A stretch of DNA of 64,000 nucleotides from Symsagittifera roscoffensis (lineage: Eukaryota; Xenacoelomorpha; Acoela; Convolutidae): positions 44,871,346-44,935,345 of the forward strand of contig NC_087064.1 in the NCBI RefSeq assembly GCF_963678635.1, read 5' to 3'. The notes under the pieces are model-generated. The model did not search any database, had not been told where the DNA came from, and worked only from the letters and a program-made list of their open reading frames with translations. This document shows positions 23,376-33,633 of this stretch, piece by piece. The position numbers and the translations under genes were made by a program. The first letter of the stretch is position 1. Each line of letters begins with the position of its first letter.

Positions 23376-26215
23376 CTAAAACAATGTCCACTTGTTTCTG
23401 CACGTGATACAATCACAGAATAATTGCCACGTGCACGTTGTCATTTCTGAAAATCTCTCGTTTACAAATTTCCACATCGTGTTTAAAATTCTCGTCTTGA
23501 GGCCGATTCGTTTATCAAAATTAATATATGGTTCTAATCGATTTACAATCCTACTGGTTCTGAAAACAAATTCGTTTCTCGCTTTTTCCGTTCTCACTTT
23601 TCGCATCTCAAAAATTTCTGTATTTCTAGCCCGTGTGGTTCGCCTGTTTAACACTATTTCATTTCGTTCATTAGAATCAAGACTGGCAAGAAGTAAGATG
23701 TTATTTAGCTGGATGAACATGGGCAGGGGTAAAATGTTTAGCAAGCGTAGTTCGTTGATGTACACTCCCGTTTTATTTCCAGTGATCCAACGGATTACTT
23801 TCTTTTGAAATCGCTCCAACTGCAATTGATCCCCCCTCGATATATGTGTACATGAGAGTCCGTATAATAACACTGGGAGTATTAGTGACTTATACAGGCC
23901 TAACTTTACAAACGTATTTATCTTTGCTGATAGGTTTCTTCTCAGGAGGTACAGTACTTGGTTTGCCTTCTTTAATCTTGTTTCAATGTGTACCTTCCAA
24001 CCTAAATCGCCCGACACAAAAATTCCCAGATCTTTCACAACCATCGATGTTCCAAGCACTACACCAAAAAGCATAGAGTTAGCGTCTCCGCCCCTAAAAC
24101 TTACTTTTGCACATTTATCTAGTGCTAATTCCATTTTGTTTTCAGTTACCCACTGCTGAATTTTGTCCAGATCTTCTTGAATTTCAATTGATGTTTTTTG
24201 ATGGAAAGTAGTTTAAGGTCATCCGCAAAAATATATGGTTCAGAGAATTTGAGTACTTCAGGTAGGTCGTTAATAAAAATGCAAAAGAGCAGTGGTCCTA
24301 CAAGTGATCCTTGGGGAACACCACTAGTGACTTCTAAAACTTTTGAGCTGATATTGTCTACTCGTACAAACTGTTTCCTGTTTTTCAAATAGTCATAGAG
24401 TACCTCTAACATGCAGCCTCCTATTCCTATAAGTGCAACTTTCTTAAGTAGATCAAAATGCGGAACTTTATCAAAGGCTTTTGCAAAGTCAGTGTAGAAT
24501 GCTACAATTTCTGCGTTTGAGTCATTGTCAAGCGCTTCATATATTTCTTTCAGGAAAGAGAGCATGTTTGTCAAAACTGATCTACCTTTAGTAAAACCGT
24601 GTTGATGTTTCGTCAAATACCAGGCAAAGTAAGGGTACAGGTCTTTGTATATACATTTTTCAAGGACTTTGCTGTCAATATTTAATAGCGATACTGGTCG
24701 ATAGTTGTTCACCATTTTTCGGTCACCTTTTTTGTGAACAGGAGTAACTGCAGCTGTTTTCCATGAATCAGGTATTTTTCGTAGGCGTTTTACGTTTCTC
24801 AAAAGTTTGTTCATCGGTTTGCATATATTGCGGTTCGTTTTCTGAAAAAAGCTAGGTGGCAACCCATTTGGGCCGCGTGACTTTGTTACGTCCAGAGTTG
24901 ATAAAATCTCACTTACTGTCTTTTTCGATATATCAAAATTCGTTAACAAGGGATTTTCAAATTGAATATCTCTAATACTAAAACTTTCTTTAGGATTAAA
25001 AACTGAATGAAAGAAGTCGTTTAGCATGTTGACTTGTTCGTTTGGATTTGTGCTTTCAACTTCATCTTTTATGAGTAACTTAGGAAGACTTGTATGTTTA
25101 TTCAAGTTCTTTAGGTGTTTAAAAATTACATTAGTGTTCCCTGTTCTAAACAATTCCTCTTGGTAGTTTTTCCTGTCAAATTCCGATGATTCAGTTACTA
25201 AATTTTCAAACAGTTTATTTTGTTGTCTTCTGTAGTTGGTCGGTTTGAGTATACATGATTGCCGTTTTGTTTGTAACTTTTTGATCAAATTTGAAGTGCT
25301 ACTTGTTATCCAAGGTGGAAGTGATTTCCTATGTCTTGTTCTGAGAGGCACAAAACTCTTAATGATTTCATCCAAATATTGGGTGTACTCCTCATGCATT
25401 TTAATAATGTTTGTGTGGCATACTGGTTCAAATGGGTTCTCGTTTATAAAATTGTTTATTCCTTCAAAATCGGCATTTCCAAAACTTCTAAAATTTTCCA
25501 AGTATGGTTTCGGCTCTGATACCGTGCATTCAATAGACAACATTATGGCATTGTGATCTGAGCAGTCATAAATCTTGGAAACGTTAAAATCTTGTTCGGC
25601 ACTTGTATAGCAATTCCGATAAAAGGCTACGTCTAGTATGTTCTTCACACATGTTGGGAAATCTATCGCCTGCCTAAAGAGTCCATTTTCAAAAATTTGC
25701 AGTATTTGGTTTTCTTCCTCGTCAGTACTGGTGAGGGTGTTCCAGTTTGTTTCTGGGAAATTTAAATCCCCACATAAGAGAAGCGGTTTGTTTTTAGGAA
25801 TGGCTTTGATCAGTTGTTCAAATTCATGCACTTTGTATCTGTAATTACTGTTTTTTGGCGGATTGTAGAATGAGCCAATTATCATTTCAGTTTGATGAAG
25901 TTTTATACTACATAGCACACATGAATCAGGAATGTCATGTTTGGTGGATAAGTCCTCGGTAATTAGACTATTCTTGACAGCTTTTAGGCTGCCTCCGTGA
26001 CAGTTTTTACCACTCACAATAGCTCTTTCAGATCTATAGATGTTATATTCACTTAGAAAAAGCTCTGATGATTGAATATTCTCGTTAAGCCAAGTTTCGC
26101 TTAAGCATATGACATTAAAATTTCCAACTGCAATTGCATTTGCTAGCTTAGTTCTTCTCTCTATGTTGATTAGGCTTCTAGTATTTAGTTGCAGAATGTT
26201 GAGGAATCCTAGTCA
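23376..26215 (-). pseudogene. LINE ORF2: endonuclease and reverse transcriptase, one frameshift
   Basis: The endonuclease domain starts near 26215 (NILQLNTRSL, LSETWLNENI, then LLLCGDLNFPETNW and SDHNAIMLS). The reverse transcriptase follows with PVHKKGD, NYRPVSLL, HGFTKGRS, FYTDFAKAFDKV, SGVPQGSLVGPLLF and the catalytic FADD box. A frameshift near 24190-24210 ends the first frame. The C-terminal part continues in another frame at 24134-23376 (KCAKVSF, DLGIFVSGDL, LIRRN-type thumb, QLERFQKKVIRWITG). The gene made single-strand nicks and copied LINE RNA at the target in its intact form. Confidence 0.88.
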
Positions 26216-26640
26216 ATGCTGGGGTTCCTGAACTTCAGTGTCAATAGTTACTTTCACACCATCATTGAACAATTCTAGATTCCTTATTTTCAGCTTTTCG
26301 CGAGGAACGCCTTCATCTAGTAGTTGTCTTCGTTTCTTAAGGATTTCGTTCTCTTTAATTGCACTCTCTTTGGTCAATGCTGGTAGCAGGTAGACCTCTT
26401 TTTCGACCAATTGTTCTCGCTTTTCTCGGCTTTTTGCTAGTACTAGTCGTGCTTCATGTTCGCTAGGTACAGTTACCAGCAGTGTTCTTGGCTTCATTCG
26501 ATTACGATCAAATTTTCCCAGTCGTTTTAGTTCTATTATTTTCGGCTTCACTCCAATTATGTCTAGTATTTCGTTTACTTCGTCATTTGTTGGGACAAGG
26601 TTTTCTCCTTTTGTTTTCTCAGGGTCCTCTTTGACCCCTT
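26213..26640 (-). pseudogene. LINE ORF1, C-terminal nucleic-acid-binding part
   Basis: The frame reads ILDIIGVKPKIIELKRLGKF then RTLLVTVPSEHEARLVLAKS, the RRM-like signature of ORF1 proteins in Jockey-superfamily LINEs, which coat the element RNA. The stop is at 26213-26215, just where the ORF2 frame opens. The start of this part is joined to the PHD part only if a frameshift near 26645 is assumed. Confidence 0.7.
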
Positions 26641-26645
26641 GTATC

Positions 26646-27110
26646 CTAAAAACTTTGATTTATGTTGTGATCAGAGTTAGATCTGGCAGCATGTTGAGTG
26701 GTTTGTGCTTGATTTATCCGGGTGGTGGTTTCAGCAGCTACAACGGCACTATAAGTTTTTTCCACTTTATCGCATGTCGTTTTCATTGCATTTCCAATTT
26801 TTTGATCTACTAAATCGGTAAGTCTTCTTTCCATGCTTTTAAGGCTTTCAGTTACATCAATGTTTGAGAGCTTCTTGTCTATGTTGGCCAGGGTTTTGCA
26901 TCTTATAAAGTTGTCTCGTTCATTATTTTGCACACAAGTATTACAAAGCAACATGACATTCGGCCCTAGTTCTTTTATTCCATTTATGGCCACTAGAGAC
27001 AACCCAACACAAGTTGGTTCCAAATGCATTTGAGCGTTGCATGCGACACAAGTGTATGTTTTCTCGTTGCCGGCAAAGCCTCTTTTAAATGTTTTGCAGT
27101 TTTTGCCCAT
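26646..27110 (-). CDS. LINE ORF1, N-terminal PHD-like zinc finger and coiled coil
   Basis: 154 residues. The N-terminus has Cys/His pairs in PHD order (CVACNAQMHLEPTC ... LLCNTC). A coiled-coil-like segment follows (LANIDKKLSNIDVTESLKSM) and a Thr/Gln-rich tail. PHD-bearing ORF1 proteins are known in CR1 and related clades. The frame stops before the RRM-like part, which continues in another frame. Confidence 0.7.
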   Translation of the reverse strand: MGKNCKTFKRGFAGNEKTYTCVACNAQMHLEPTCVGLSLVAINGIKELGPNVMLLCNTCVQNNERDNFIRCKTLANIDKKLSNIDVTESLKSMERRLTDLVDQKIGNAMKTTCDKVEKTYSAVVAAETTTRINQAQTTQHAARSNSDHNINQSF

Positions 27111-27124
27111 TTTTGCTTATACTA

Positions 27125-27245
27125 TGGATAGAAAAACAGTTAAACCTGGTGTTTCCCGAAAAGGGGAGGCCTGTGGCTCACTCAGGGGAAAAAGAAGAAA
27201 TAGACAAACCTGGTGGTTCCCGAAAAGGGGAGGCCTGCGGTTCAC
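27125..27245 (-). repeat. Short direct duplication between LINE ORFs
   Basis: On the + strand TTCCCGAAAAGGGGAGGCCT occurs twice, about 63 bases apart (near 27152 and 27215), with AAACCTGGTG before each. It lies in the spacer between the esterase ORF and the PHD ORF of the LINE. Confidence 0.75.
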
Positions 27246-27259
27246 TATTTCTACTTATG

Positions 27260-27862
27260 TTAATAGGGGCACTGACAGTTCTTGAAACGACACTCGTAAT
27301 ATACCAGATGTCCTTCTGTATTGCAGATGTTCGAATGTTTATCGTATAAGATTTTATTCTTGAGAATACTTTTAATGCCCTTCAGACCTTCTTCACTGAG
27401 GTGCACTTCGTCAGTTTTCAAATGATATGAGCTGTGGATTTTTTCACTCACTCCTCTAAACTTCCAAGTTCCTTTTATCTTTCTTAGGAATTCGTTTATT
27501 TTTGCAGATCGAGCTCGGTTCTCACTACGATGAGGGATTCCGATGACGAAAACTTTTTTGGCTCGTTCACACAGCTCCTCGGCTAGCTTCGACAGTTCTT
27601 CAGCAATGTCGCCTGCAGGTATACTGGAGGGGTCTTTTCCGTTGAAGGCGTCGTTTCCGCCGATGAGCAGAGCGATGATGTTGAATTTGTCTTTCTCGAG
27701 TAAGAAGTTTTGGACCGCACCAATTCGGGCCCCAGGTAGGGACAAGATATTGAAATTTGGAAAATCAAGATGGCGTGCTTGAGAATCCGCAATCAGGAGA
27801 TTTTTTGAAGATGATGTCTTGAGCAAGTGATATCTTCTGTCGGACATTTTATCGCGGGGCAA
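27260..27862 (-). CDS. LINE-associated SGNH-hydrolase (esterase) ORF
   Basis: 200 residues, uninterrupted. The block order is that of SGNH hydrolases: LLIADSQARHLDF (block I, with Ser in DSQ), LPGARIG (block II Gly), LIGGNDAF (block III Asn) and, near the end, DEVHLSEEG (block V Asp and His). Esterase domains are known inside ORF1 of CR1 and L2 elements. Here the domain is its own ORF, upstream of the PHD ORF, with a duplicated 5' leader word between them (27140-27240). Function in the element is unknown; membrane or RNP roles have been proposed for relatives. Confidence 0.75.
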   Translation of the reverse strand: MPRDKMSDRRYHLLKTSSSKNLLIADSQARHLDFPNFNILSLPGARIGAVQNFLLEKDKFNIIALLIGGNDAFNGKDPSSIPAGDIAEELSKLAEELCERAKKVFVIGIPHRSENRARSAKINEFLRKIKGTWKFRGVSEKIHSSYHLKTDEVHLSEEGLKGIKSILKNKILYDKHSNICNTEGHLVYYECRFKNCQCPY

Positions 27863-28379
27863 CCATTGCTACCCCGGTAAACATTTCAAGTATCTGAAAC
27901 TATTTAATAAGTTTATCACAACAATTAGGCTAATAAAGGGATAAGAAAGGGCATTCATTGCTGACTGGTATTTGCAATTAAAGTATGAGTTAACTTAAGA
28001 GCGATTAGCAGTATAACGCAGTTGCGATGACCATTGACTCCTATTTTGAGAATGGCAGCATTTATTATTTGAGAACTTGTGTTTTTTTTGTGAATGTCTG
28101 CATTTAAGACACATCTTCTTTCTGAAGTTTTCATTCATGTTGGTTTTAAATTTACCAACTCTGTTATAATTGATTGTTTCGGCTACAAGGATTCGGTTAT
28201 GACAGAGTGGCTTAGTTGTCTCATATTGCGTCATTGTGTGGCAGAAAATTTTCCTATGGGTGTGTGTATGTGTTTTAAGTGACTTAGAATTTCGAGTTTG
28301 AAACTTTTTGAAAGCTCAAAATTTTTTATCACAATTTCTTTGACCCAATTGGTGTCCTTTCAAGTAGTGTTGGCGTTAT

Positions 28380-28490
28380 TACCCAATTGAATTTTTCAGG
28401 CGAAATTTAAAAAAACAGGAACTTAGTTTTGGCGTTTTCAGCCAATTGAATTTTTCAGGCGAAATTTAAAAAAACAGGAACTTATACAAA
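28380..28490 (+). repeat. 58-bp tandem duplication
   Basis: The block CCAATTGAATTTTTCAGGCG and the following AAATTTAAAAAAACAGGAAC occur twice head to tail, beginning near 28383 and 28441. The copies are nearly identical. The rest of 27901-28837 shows nothing else I can support. Confidence 0.8.
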
Positions 28491-28837
28491 ATGAAAAGAG
28501 CTCTCAAGTTCGCAAATAACAAATTATATCAAAATGACTATCAATTTTAGTAATAATAGCTTGAATCTGCTTAAAGCTTAAAGCCTGTTGATGTAATGCA
28601 CTGCTGTAACCAATGATCCAACTGATTTAGTGAAACAAGTTGTTAACCTGAAAGAAGTCTATGTTCCAATTTCATCAGGCTTGCTACTAATCAGAAAGAA
28701 TCAATTTCTTGGAAATTATAATGATTACTTTTTTAACTCATATAGTGTTGATATACGGACCTCGCATACAATGATTCACAACTTTTTAAAGTAACATAAC
28801 TTGTATTCCTGATTTTCAACTGAAGTTAGATTCTTTA

Positions 28838-29222
28838 TTTTACGCTAGCGAGCAGCCAGTGTTTTAGTTCAAAACTTCTTTTTTTTGTAACAACTCGCAA
28901 ATAAAAGGTGTTCATTTAAAAATTTCACTTTGTGCCTTTTTGCTATAATCACGATCTGTAGCATTGGAATTTTCATAGCATCTTTTCTCTGCTTTTTTCT
29001 TGGCTAGTGTTTGAGAAAGAAATTGCGTCTGTGGCTCAGTGGTTAGTGCGTGAGACGGATCATTTCTAGGTCGCAGTATGTCGTAGGCTCAAATCAGAGA
29101 CGTTGCCGAATTTTTGCTAATTCGAGGCTTTTTTTGACTTTTTGTTTTGCACTTTTTAGAACTCTAGGGCTGCTTTTTGCCGTGTTCTCACTAGTGTTTG
29201 TGAAGCGAGGCTTCGCCTCTGT
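28838..29222 (+). repeat. Family A repeat with tRNA-Met-like head
   Basis: Left stem-loop remnant ACGCTAGCGAGCAGCCAGTG, then CACGATCTGTAGCATTGGAA, then a tRNA-like head at 29032-29085 (TGGCTCAGTGGTTAGTGCG, TCTAGGTCGCAG) and the 3' stem-loop GAAGC-GAG-GCTTC with GCCTCTGTGG at 29195-29222. It is one of the three most complete copies. Confidence 0.65.
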
Positions 29223-29269
29223 GGATATTTTTTGTTCTGATGAAATTTTCGATTAACTTTCGATAAATG

Positions 29270-29660
29270 TAGTTGCGAATTTTTTAGGCTGGGTGGTTTC
29301 TTTCTCTTTTTTGTTTCAGTAAAAAGTCTTCAAATTTGTTCACGGTCAAATTTATTTTTCCGAGATTTGATTTCTGATTCCATTTCGAACTCAGTTCAAA
29401 CTCGTCTTCTCAATGAAAGTAAAAGTATGCTCTCGAGTAAAACTGCAAATGGCGCTAAAAAATTGAATGCTTTTTAATTCTAAAATTTTTGTTTTTCGCA
29501 GGAAAAGAGCTTTCTTTATCACTGTGTTGGTTTGGTGTTATCAAGAAAAATCATACCAATTTTTTGAGAATTGAAAAGTCATGATAAAATATACATTTTT
29601 TTTTTAAACTGAAAACTCCAAAATATTCAGAAAAAGTTCAATCATCTCCTTGAGTGCATT
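29270..29660 (+). mobile_element. Family B remnant
   Basis: Interior family B blocks are visible (AGTCTTCAAATTTGTTCACG, GATTTCTGATTCC) but neither inverted end. It is non-coding. Confidence 0.4.
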
Positions 29661-29967
29661 GGCATATTTCTAACTTCGCGGCCCGTCTGAGTTTTTTCTA
29701 CATTCCTGGGCTTCGATTTATTTATTCATGTTTATTTCTTGTTCCGAAGTCTGTGTTATCAAGTTAATTTTTCGAGCTCAAAATCAGCAATACTAGGAAC
29801 TGCGTAGTACTAGAAGCACGAGTCATCACATGACAAATCGGTTTTAGACAAATGTCCGGATATCAACGTCATTTAGAAAGGCCAATTTTTTTGAAGTTCC
29901 TTGAGTTTATATTTGTATGATATATGGGTATATAACTAGACCACCACCTGCAATGGATTTGAATTTA

Positions 29968-31898
29968 TCAGTTTATGAGTTTGTAGCAGACTAATAATTG
30001 TTCGTACTCCTGCTGTACACCATCCCAAACCGGATGCCAGCCCTGCTTGCCATACCTCGGCTCATTCACGAAGGGAATCCCGAACACTCTCGAATGGGTT
30101 TGCGCATGGGGCCAACTCAGTACACGTAAGTAAACTTGCTTTGGCCTTCAGGTTTTTCTTGATGGTATCGTATCGTTCACGAGTTTCACTATTCCTGATT
30201 GAGCTTCCTGGTCGCTTTTATTGTGTCCATCTTCTGGTCAAGTTCAACCGCCTGGAATCTGGAAACTTTTTCACAACGGGAGTTCTCTCTCGATCTTGAT
30301 TCTAGGGTCGAAAATGAGAAGCCACAGGATTTCTCGAATCTTGATTCAAGGTCGACAAATGAGAAGTCACACGCTTTCTCGAATCTTGATTCAAGGTCGA
30401 CAAATGAGAAGCCACACGCTTTCTCGAATCTTGATTCTAGGGTCGAAAATGAGAAGCCACAGGATTTCTCGAATCTTGATTCAAGGTCGACAAATGAGAA
30501 GCAACACGCTTTCTCGAATCTTGATTCTAGGGTCGACAAATGAGAAGCCACACGCTCTCTCGAATCTTGATTCTAGGGTCGAAAATGAGAAGCCACAGGA
30601 TTTCTCGAATCTTAATTCTAGGGTCGACAAATGAGAAGCCACACGCTTTCTCGAATCTTGATTCTAGGGTCGACAAATGAGAAGCAACACGCTTTCTCGA
30701 ATCTTGATTCTAGGGTCGACAATTGAGAAGCCACACGCTTTCTCAAATCTTGATTCTAGGGTCGACAAATGAGAAGCCACACGCTTTCTCGAATCTTGAT
30801 TCTAGGGTCGAAAGTGAGAAGCCACAGGATTTCTCGAATCTTGATTCTAGGGTCGACAAATGAGAAGCCACACGCTTTCTCGAATCTTGATTCTAGGGTC
30901 GACAAATGAGAAGCCACACGCTTTCTCGAATCTTGATTGTAGGGTCGACAAATGAGAAGCCACACGCTTTCTCGAATCTTGATTCTAGGGTCGAAAATGA
31001 GAAGCCACAGAATTTCTCGAATCTTGATTCTAGGGTCGACAAATGAGAAGCCACACGCTTTCTCGAATCTTGATTCTAGGGTCGAAAATGAGAAGCCACA
31101 GGATTTCTCGAATCTTGATTCAAGGTCGACAAATGAGAAGCCACACGCTTTCTCGAATCTTGATTCTAGGGTCGACAAATGAGAAGCCACACGCTTTCTC
31201 GAATCATGATTCTAGGGTCGAAAATGAGAAGCCACACGCTTTCTCGAATCTTGATTCTAGGGTCGACAAATGAGAAGCCACACGCTTTCTCGAATCTTGA
31301 TTCTAGGGTCGAAAATGAGAAGCCACAGGATTTCTCGAATCTTGATTCAAGGTCGACAAATGAGAAGCCACACGCTTTCTCGAATCTTTATTCTAGGGTC
31401 GACAAATGAGAAGCCACAGAATTTATCGAATCTTGATTCGAAGGTCGGTCCACAAATAAGAAGTCACACGCTTTCTCGAATGCGGCTGACAAGTTCTCGA
31501 GAGCCACTCCATTAGCCGTCACGACCATGATCACTTCGTTGGGGAGATGGTAGCTTGGATGAAGTTGAGTTGAAGGAGGGACCTCATGACCATGCAAACT
31601 GGCTGCTTCTTAAGAATTCTGAGAGCGACGGATTGGAAGTTGACCATGAATCCACAGTCTCCGCTAATAACTTTCACTTGCCTCGCGTTAATGAGCCAAT
31701 TTACTGTTTGGTTGAATCTTTGAGTCACTTCGAGAGTCATTTTTCCCGTCTGGGGCATCTCAAATAAGAGTCCGGGACTACTTTTTAGTAGATTGGTACC
31801 CGTACGTATCTGGACACTCTATGTCACCACATGCAGAAGGGTAGTCGTAGTCCAATCAATCTGATCACACCGAGAACGGGAGCAGATTTAAAACTCAT
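29968..31898 (-). pseudogene. Asp/Glu-racemase-like pseudogene split by a minisatellite (copy with C-terminus)
   Basis: Read on the minus strand from the ATG at 31898. The start reads APVLGVIRLDYDYPSACGDI, the opening of a racemase family I know mainly from microbes. After a frameshift it continues SPGLLFEMPQTGKM, then VISGDCGFMVNFQS (the first catalytic-Cys region), MVMRSLLQLNFIQATIS, and after another frameshift VIMVVTANGVALENLSAAFE. About 1.15 kb of minisatellite follows. Beyond it come SRFQAVELDQKMD, then LTCTELAPCANPF (the second Cys region) and VNEPRYGKQGWHPVWDGVQQ, with a stop at 29970. At least four frame changes make it a pseudogene unless the assembly is wrong. Intact relatives convert L- and D-amino acids through two cysteines. 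No introns are apparent, which would fit gene transfer, but that is inference. Confidence 0.6.
30285..31440. repeat. 45/46-bp minisatellite, block 1 (about 25 units)
   Basis: Tandem units of 45-46 bases carry the words GTCGACAAATGAGAAGCCAC, ACGCTTTCTCGAATC and TTGATTCTAGG. Variants have GTCGAAAATGAG, CAGGATTTCTC or TTCAAGGTCGAC. On the minus strand the unit reads as 15 residues, ESRFEKACGFSFVDL. This resembles the adjacent racemase-like segment AAFEKACDFLFVD, so the array probably grew from that coding segment. Both strands look open over long stretches only because of the period. Confidence 0.92.
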
Positions 31899-31978
31899 GT
31901 TGGAGGCTGCAGATTTTTGAGAAAGAATTTTTTTATTTCTCCAAATCATTTCAAAGTATAAATTTTCAACAAAAACAA
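31441..31978 (-). repeat. Non-minisatellite half of the 1655-bp duplicated unit, copy 1
   Basis: Nearly identical to 33096-33633. It holds the 5' half of the racemase-like pseudogene and its upstream flank. The pair of blocks, each minisatellite plus this segment, makes a 1655-bp tandem duplication. Confidence 0.88.
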
Positions 31979-33095
31979 CAAATTTCTCGAATCTTGATTC
32001 AAGGTCGACAAATGAGAAGCCACACGCTTTCTCGAATCTTGATTCTAGGGTCGACAAATGAGAAGCCACACGCTTTCTCGAATCTTGATTCTAGGGTCGA
32101 AAATGAGAAGCCACAGGATTTCTCGAATCTTAATTCTAGGGTCGACAAATGAGAAGCCACACGCTTTCTCGAATCTTGATTCTAGGGTCGACAAATGAGA
32201 ATCCACACGCTTTCTCGAATCTTGATCCTAGGGTCGACAAATGAGAAGCCACACGCTTTCTCGAATCTTGATTCTAGGGTCGACAATTGAGAAGCCACAC
32301 GCTTTCTCGAATCTTGATTCTAGGGTCGACAAATGAGAAGCCACACGCTTTCTCGAATCTTGTTTCTAGGGTCGAAAGTGAGAAGCCACAAGATTTCTCG
32401 AATCTTGATTCTAGGGTCGACAAATGAGAAGCCACACGCTTTCTCGAATCTTGATTCTAGGGTCGACAAATGAGAAGCCACACGCTTTCTCGAATCTTGA
32501 TTCTAGGGTCGACAAATGAGAAGCCACACGCTTTCTCGAATCTTGATTTTAGGGTCGAAAATGAGAAGCCACAGGAGTTCTCGAATCTTGATTCTAGGGT
32601 CGACAAATGAGAAGCCACACGCTTTCTCGAATCTTGATTCTAGGGTCGAAAATGAGAAGCCACAGGATTTCTCGAATCTTGATTCAAGGTCGACAAATGA
32701 GAAGCCACACGCTTTCTCAAATCTTGATTCTAGGGTCGACAAATGAGAAGCCACACGCTTTCTCGAATCATGATTCTAGGGTCGAAAATGAGAAGCCACA
32801 CGCTTTCCCGAATCTTGATTCTAGGGTCGACAAATGAGAAGCCACACGCTTTCTCGAATCTTGATTCTAGGGTCGAAAATGAGAAGCCACAGGATTTCTC
32901 GAATCTTGATTCAAGGTCGACAAATGAGAAGCCACACGCTTTCTCGAATCTTGATTCTAGGGTCGACAAATGAGAAGCCACACGCTTTCTCGAATCTTGA
33001 TTCAAGGTCGACAAATGAGAAGCCACACGCTTTCTCGAATCTTTATTCTAGGGTCGACAAATGAGAAGCCACAGAATTTCTCGAATCTTGATTCG
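31979..33095. repeat. 45/46-bp minisatellite, block 2 (about 24 units)
   Basis: Same units and variants as block 1, in the same orientation and partly in the same order near the right end. Block 2 starts abruptly after the poly-A-rich flank CAACAAAAACAAC of copy 1, which marks the junction of the 1655-bp duplication. Confidence 0.92.
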
Positions 33096-33553
33096 AAGGT
33101 CGGTCCACAAATAAGAAGTCACACGCTTTCTCGAATGCGGCTGACATGTTCTCGAGAGCCACTCCATTAGCCGTCATGACCATGATCACTTCGTTGGGGA
33201 GATGGTAGCTTGGATGAAGTTGAGTTGAAGGAGGGACCTCATGACCATGCAAACTGGCTGCTTCTTTAGAATTCTGAGAGCGACGGATTGGAAGTTGACC
33301 ATGAATCCACAGTCTCCGCTAATTACTTTCACTTGCCTCGCGTTAATGAGCCAATTTACTGTTTGGTTGAATCTTTGAGTCACTTCGAGAGTCATTTTTC
33401 CCGTCTGGGGCATCTCAAATAAGAGTCCGGGACTACTTTTTAGTAGATTGGTACCCGTACGTATCTGGACACTCTATGTCACCACATGCAGAAGGGTAGT
33501 CGTAGTCCAATCAATCTGATCACACCGAGAACGGGAGCGGATTTAAAACTCAT
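33096..33553 (-). pseudogene. Asp/Glu-racemase-like pseudogene, duplicated 5' half
   Basis: Second copy of the N-terminal part (ATG at 33553) with the same frameshifts and stop as the copy at 31898. The lesions therefore arose before the duplication. It runs into minisatellite block 2 and never reaches a C-terminal part. A few substitutions separate the copies, for example at 33146 and 33176. Confidence 0.6.
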
Positions 33554-33633
33554 CTTGGAGGCTGCAGATTTTTGAGAAAGAATTTTTTTATTTCTCCAAA
33601 TCATTTCAAAGTATAAAGTTTCAACAAAAACAA

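Larger units (their letters stand above)
23314..27900 (-). mobile_element. CR1-like (Jockey superfamily) non-LTR retrotransposon, degraded
   Basis: About 4.6 kb on the minus strand. Read 5' to 3' it has a separate SGNH-hydrolase ORF, a PHD-type ORF1 split by a frameshift, and ORF2 with AP-endonuclease and reverse transcriptase. The 3' end is a short CAA-repeat tail (TTGTTGTTGTTGTTG on the + strand at 23316-23330), as in CR1 and related LINEs. One frameshift breaks ORF2 and another breaks ORF1, so the copy is probably inactive, but the frames are long and the insertion is not very old. Confidence 0.85.

Noticed and set aside
25236-25844. Plus-strand frames inside the LINE
   Set aside because: They are antisense shadows of the long ORF2 frame.
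30285-33095. Possible CRISPR array or a repetitive protein gene on either strand
   Set aside because: Units of 45-46 bases abut without unique spacers, so it is a minisatellite. Long open frames on both strands result from the repeat period.
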